This document shows, piece after piece, positions 60,020-64,000 of a stretch of DNA of 64,000 nucleotides (positions are counted from its first letter, which is position 1; each line of letters begins with the position of its first letter). Under the pieces are notes generated by a model, which was not told where the DNA came from, made no database searches, and saw nothing but the letters and a program-made list of their open reading frames with translations. The translations under genes were made by a program, and so were the position numbers. The stretch is from Nymphaea colorata (Eukaryota; Streptophyta; Magnoliopsida; Nymphaeales; Nymphaeaceae): assembly GCF_008831285.2 (NCBI RefSeq), contig NC_045141.1, positions 13,936,106 to 14,000,105 of the forward strand, read 5' to 3'.

Positions 60020-60313
60020 AACTTGAGTGGTAAATAACGATTCATGAGTCACGGAGACTACAGTGAAACTTGACTTAAGGTCAAGAAAAGGATTGAGCTT
60101 GACCCCAACTTTACCCAGTCGCGCACACGTCAGATAGACAGCCGACAAGCCAACAGCTGGTGGCGCCAGAAGAACAATGCACCGAACAACAATTGCCTGG
60201 TCAACGGGGCAAGGCTGAGCGACTCAAACCTAAATGATGTCAATGTCAAGTGGAACGTGGAGACAAGTCTCCTTAAGAACATCAATTTCACCAATTTTTT
60301 GAAGTCAAAATCT

Positions 60314-60349
<36 letters not shown>

Positions 60350-60936
60350 AGCTTAAGTCGGGAGTTGATGCATTTTACCTGCGATGGGTTGACTAACGTT
60401 AGTGAAATGCCCTAACACATAAGTCACCCTCAATTAAATGTGTTTCTCACTTAAGTTTATTTCTGTTTTTGTTTTTGTTACCTCATCATCAAAAGTATTT
60501 GTTTTCATAAAAGCTTTAAGGTATGTTATACTGCACAAACAAGGAAGAAGAATCAATAGGTAGAATAAAGCATATTCATTTCAAAACTAGGGTCTGTTTG
60601 ATACACAAAAAATTTACTATGCATCGGAGAAACTTGATGTTTTTGTACGGCTTTTCACTTTCAAATCAAATACAAGAAAAATTTCTCTGCTGAAATAGAT
60701 AAATTAGGGTAATTTTACCTTACCCTACAAAAAAGTCAAACCTTCTGAAATCCGATTTTTTACTATGGATTTTTTTTTCATGGTAAATTTATCGTTCCAA
60801 ATTTTTACCTGCCTTCAAACGGAACTTCAATGACACGGGTGGAGAAATTCCTCTCTAATGAGGGGAAAAAGGAAAGCAAAATATCACAAAAAAACCCACG
60901 CATATGAAAGAATATGGTGCCTTGTTTGCAAACTAC

Positions 60937-61114
60937 ATATGCATCACAACTTTGTTTATTGGGGTGAACCTTGTTTGAAATATTAATTGCTTCTACAATC
61001 GGCTTTTTGCAATTATCAGATAATGCAATTATCTGATAATTGCAAAAAGCCGACTGTAGAAGCAATTAATATTTCAAACAAGGTTCACCCCAATAAATAA
61101 AGTTGTGATGCATA

Positions 61115-61115
<1 letters not shown>
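60937..61115. repeat. Nearly perfect 179-bp palindrome (foldback)
   Basis: Arms 60937-61024 and 61028-61115 (88 bases each) are reverse complements with two mismatches seen by eye, around a 3-base centre GCA. The left arm begins ATATGCATCACAACTTTG and the right arm ends in its complement. A diverged partial copy of the arm core lies at about 61165-61212, beyond a (TA)n tract. A transcript would fold into one long hairpin. No terminal duplication is evident. Confidence 0.95.

Positions 61116-61167
<52 letters not shown>
61112..61167. repeat. (TA)n microsatellite, ~55 bp
   Basis: Alternating T/A with one TT interruption, adjoining the palindrome. Confidence 0.9.
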
Positions 61168-61168
<1 letters not shown>

Positions 61169-61212
61169 CTTCCTTAGGTGGCTTTTTTTGTAATAATTAG
61201 ATAATGCAATTT

Positions 61213-62442
61213 TCGGTACTGCAAGCTTTCCAAACTGAACGTGTAAGTTATTTATGAATTTATTTTCCTGTGGATTTAAGATTTGTAAGCAACAGTGTCC
61301 TTTGTCTTTTAGCAAACATTTTAAAAGACCTTTGAAGCACCTTTCAATGAAACATGTTATATATATATAACTTTAAGTGAATGACTTTTAAAGAATCATT
61401 TTGGTAGTTGGTCTTTTGAAGATGAATGGCTGAGAGAAAATTAATAAAAAATAATAAAATATTGATTTTCTCTCAATCTATCATTTTGAAAAGATTGAGT
61501 GCATATATATATATATATATATATAAAGAGAGTTCAACCAATTTCAGTTTAATACTGGTTTTCCCAATCTGTCATTTTTTTCTCTATTTCTCTCTTTTTT
61601 TTTCTCTTCATTATTTTTTTTATTTTTAAATTTTACAATCATCTTCGTCATGCTATGATTGGTGGATCATTGACAAGAAACTTGAAAATGATCTAGCCTT
61701 TTATATAGATATTAAAAAAATTGAACATCAAATTATGTCCATAAATATCAATTTAATATAAATTATGTTTTATTTCAAGTTATTTTTGTAAAAAAGTTTG
61801 ATTTTTTTATTAGTACAACTTTGTATTATAAGAACTGCTTATTTTTGTAATTATTAAAAAAATGCTCTAAGTGAGAAAATGACTAATTTAATACAGTATT
61901 TTCTTCTTCTTTTTTTTCAAAATTTCAAGATCAAGTTTCGACTCTTTTCCTTGATATATCAAACTTTTTAGATAAAGCACAGCATGAAAATTTTATTCAG
62001 GGCCACCAAGCTCTTTCTCCAGCCTAATTTAACTTCATGGTCTTGACTCTTGAAGCATCCGGTTGCCGGAACTTCAAGCTATTGAATCCCATGCCAGTTC
62101 ACATTACATCCAAAATGCTCCCAAAAATGTAGTCTGCGTACTGCTTCCTTAATCTTAGTTACTAATGGAAGTGATCTCAATTGACTCTTTAATTTATTGA
62201 CATCGCCAAATTCTAGCATGTCACATCCAAGTCTCTCATGTTCGTGAAGGGGTTGACACAGCTGTCAGGGCAGCAACAAGTAGACAGCCAGTTCTTGTTT
62301 TGAATATCAAAAACCTCAATTTTTGTACTGCAAAAGAGGGCCACCTAATGTGCAAGTTGAAGCATATGAAAGGAGAATGATACCTCAAAGTACTGAAAGC
62401 AAGTCATGTATCCTATGAGAACAAGTGGCTGGTGGGAGCTTC
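61213..62442. other. Gene-free stretch
   Basis: A/T-rich with a short (TA)n near 61504-61524. No gene or element recognised. The segment near 62345-62380 shares AAGTTGAAGCATATG with 63925. Confidence 0.45.
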
Positions 62443-62759
62443 TAAGGTCTGTGGATACCCGATACTTGGCCCTACTCGGGCTTGGGCCCAAAAAAAAGAG
62501 GCACTGGGCTGACTGGATAAGTTCGAGTGGGCCCAATAATTTCTTTATATTTATTTATTAATATGTATATATAATATTTTATTATAATTAATTATATTTA
62601 TATATTTTTTATATTAAAATTATTTTTAATTTAATCGAACCAGGCCTGGGCTGAACTCGGGCTCAGGTTTGAATGGTCGGGCCTGGCACGAGCCCGGGTT
62701 TTGAGTGTCGGGCCGGCCCATGCCCGGTCCTTATTAGGCCGGGCCAATGCCCAGGCATA
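62443..62759. mobile_element. Short hAT-like element with GGCCCG-rich ends
   Basis: Starts TAAGGTCTGTGGATACCCG and ends, inverted, TATGCCTGGGCATTGGCCC. It is flanked by GGAGCTTC and AGAGTTTC, an 8-bp duplication with two transitions. GC-rich subterminal zones around an A/T core copy the layout of 32181-32539 and the ends of 40033-41035. 317 bases, no coding capacity. Confidence 0.7.
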
Positions 62760-63266
62760 AGAGTTTCTACTTTTCTTTGGGTGGTAGGATGAAATACTCT
62801 TCTTCCTTTAACCCACATCTGAGTCTTGCATGAACCCAACAGCCGAAACTCAGATAGGCTGTATTAAGAAGCTGTAGTAGTGGGGATCTTGACAAACACT
62901 AGAAATAATGAAATAATTTGTACATTGCTAATAGAAATGCTACATAGAGGCAGTATAAGTTGCTACTAGCTAATATTATATGAAGATATTCAGCCTGTAA
63001 CCTGTAAGGCTCTAAGTCGCTTGTTCATTTCTTTCCAAATATTCTATCTTTATCTTGCCTAAGTTAGTCTCCGTTTACATGCCCAAAAAATTTTAGATTC
63101 TTGACTTGCTATATTAAATCTAGTTAAGTAGTAGTCAACTATTTTGCTTTTGTCTACTGCGCTTTCTCACGAGAATCTATTCTTGGCATTTTCTTTGCTG
63201 TTAAATTGCTCAAATCAGAGTCCCAAAGAATCAAGAAGCTGGATTTTAGTAAGTTGCCTGATCATC

Positions 63267-63413
63267 TAAGGTTGTGTTTGATCTTCCACGGATATCAAAT
63301 CTAAGAGGATTTGAAATCCATGCCAGTTCTCAAACTGTGGATTCCAGCATCCAGCCTCAACATTGATCTCAAAACTGCGGATGTCAGATCCTCAGTAATC
63401 AAACGCGACCTTA
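63267..63413. mobile_element. MITE with TAAGGT(T/C)G(T/C)GTTTGAT ends
   Basis: TAAGGTTGTGTTTGATC at the left and, inverted, TAAGGTCGCGTTTGATTAC at the right bound about 147 bases. Possibly Tourist/Harbinger-like, given the TAA/TTA at the ends, but the duplication is not exact. Confidence 0.6.
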
Positions 63414-63810
63414 AATGAAAAGAAACTGTTGGAGATAAAAAGGTATGCTAAATACTAGCCTATTGCACTTAATTAGTTAAGGAAAAGAAGATTGGCAGAG
63501 GAAATTTGATATAAACACCTACGTTTGGCAAGATCATCAGCCACTAAGAAAATTCAATTTTCTCAAGAATTCCACTTCATAGGCTCCTAAAGAGCCATAC
63601 TTTAGTCTTCTATTTATTTATTTTCTTCTATTACAAAAGTTTGTTTTCATATGTTTTTATATGGCAGTGGAGATGTAAATGAATTAGATATATCCATTTA
63701 GTTGGATTGGGTAAAAAAAAAATCTAAATCCAATTACTAATGTTCACTTTTATAACAGAAGTGAACCCAAGCCTGATATTTGAGTATTAGGATAATGTAT
63801 TTGCAAGGGG

Positions 63811-63960
63811 GTTAGCGCAATCAATGGGGCGAAAACTAGCATTATGCGGTCTTCAGTCTCCATTTCAAACTTTCATGATGTCGAGTCTCCATGGTACAAA
63901 AGGTGGTTGCCGATATATAAGTTGAAGCATATGGGCGGCATTACCCAAAAGCACCGAAAG
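63811..63960 (+). repeat. tRNA-derived SINE-like copy
   Basis: TTAGCGCAATCAATGGGGCG (A-box-like) and CATTTCAAACTTTCATG (weak B-box-like) are about 50 bases apart. The head matches that at 44585. The 3' end is not resolved before the window ends. Confidence 0.4.
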
Positions 63961-64000
63961 CAGGCCTAGCCCCTTTGAATGTCTACTTTTTTTTTCAAGG

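Larger units (their letters stand above)
57897..60936. other. Intergenic, gene-free stretch
   Basis: The part up to about 58320 may be promoter of the SAM-domain gene. Beyond it are a (TA)n at 58570-58592, a poly-T run at 59042, a 26-bp tandem duplication, a MITE-like element, and a (TA)n at 60318-60346. No coding sequence is recognised. Confidence 0.5.

Overview
This window is a stretch of a flowering-plant nuclear genome. The evidence is GT-AG introns (one about 4.6 kb), plant-specific protein families, Ty1/copia retrotransposons, a LINE, hAT-type miniature elements, tRNA-headed SINE-like pieces and many (TA)n tracts. I cannot name the species. No organelle, bacterial or CRISPR sequence was seen.

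The host genes are few and well spaced. (1) 3078-7388 (+): a nine-exon plant tweety-like multi-pass membrane protein of 540 residues. (2) 27486-28073 (-): an intronless serine-rich plant protein with a short Cys motif. (3) 36633-37616 (+): an intronless CAF1/POP2-type poly(A) exonuclease with all five DEDDh residues. (4) 49632-56046 (+): a three-exon nodulin-like/NFD4-type major-facilitator transporter of 591 residues. (5) 57283-57849 (-): a small SAM-domain protein, convergent with gene 4. These do not form an operon or an obvious pathway.

The rest is largely transposon history. 11165-21788 is a Ty1/copia element flanked by the 5-bp duplication AGTTT. A second copia (11243-16581, duplication GATCT) sits inside its 5' LTR. 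Both coding regions are broken by stops and frameshifts. The leader of the outer element carries, in antisense, a short piece of a host CAF1 gene. 39690-42880 (-) is a decayed L1-type LINE. It was hit by a 1003-bp hAT-type element (40033-41035, 8-bp duplication CTTCCTTG) that carries part of a short-chain dehydrogenase gene. Two shorter relatives of this hAT lie at 32181-32539 and 62443-62759, and another 8-bp-TSD element lies at 34273-34704. Two diverged copies of one non-coding segment flank the CAF1-like gene (about 33811-36170 and 38000-39310).

Other structures are a retroposed U2 snRNA fragment (44926-44983) between 20-bp direct repeats, a nearly perfect 179-bp palindrome (60937-61115), and at least ten short local tandem duplications, three of which shift the frame inside transposon genes. 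I did not find a coherent undescribed multi-gene system. The most interesting items are the two gene-fragment captures, the palindrome, the U2 retrocopy and the recurrent tandem-duplication signature.
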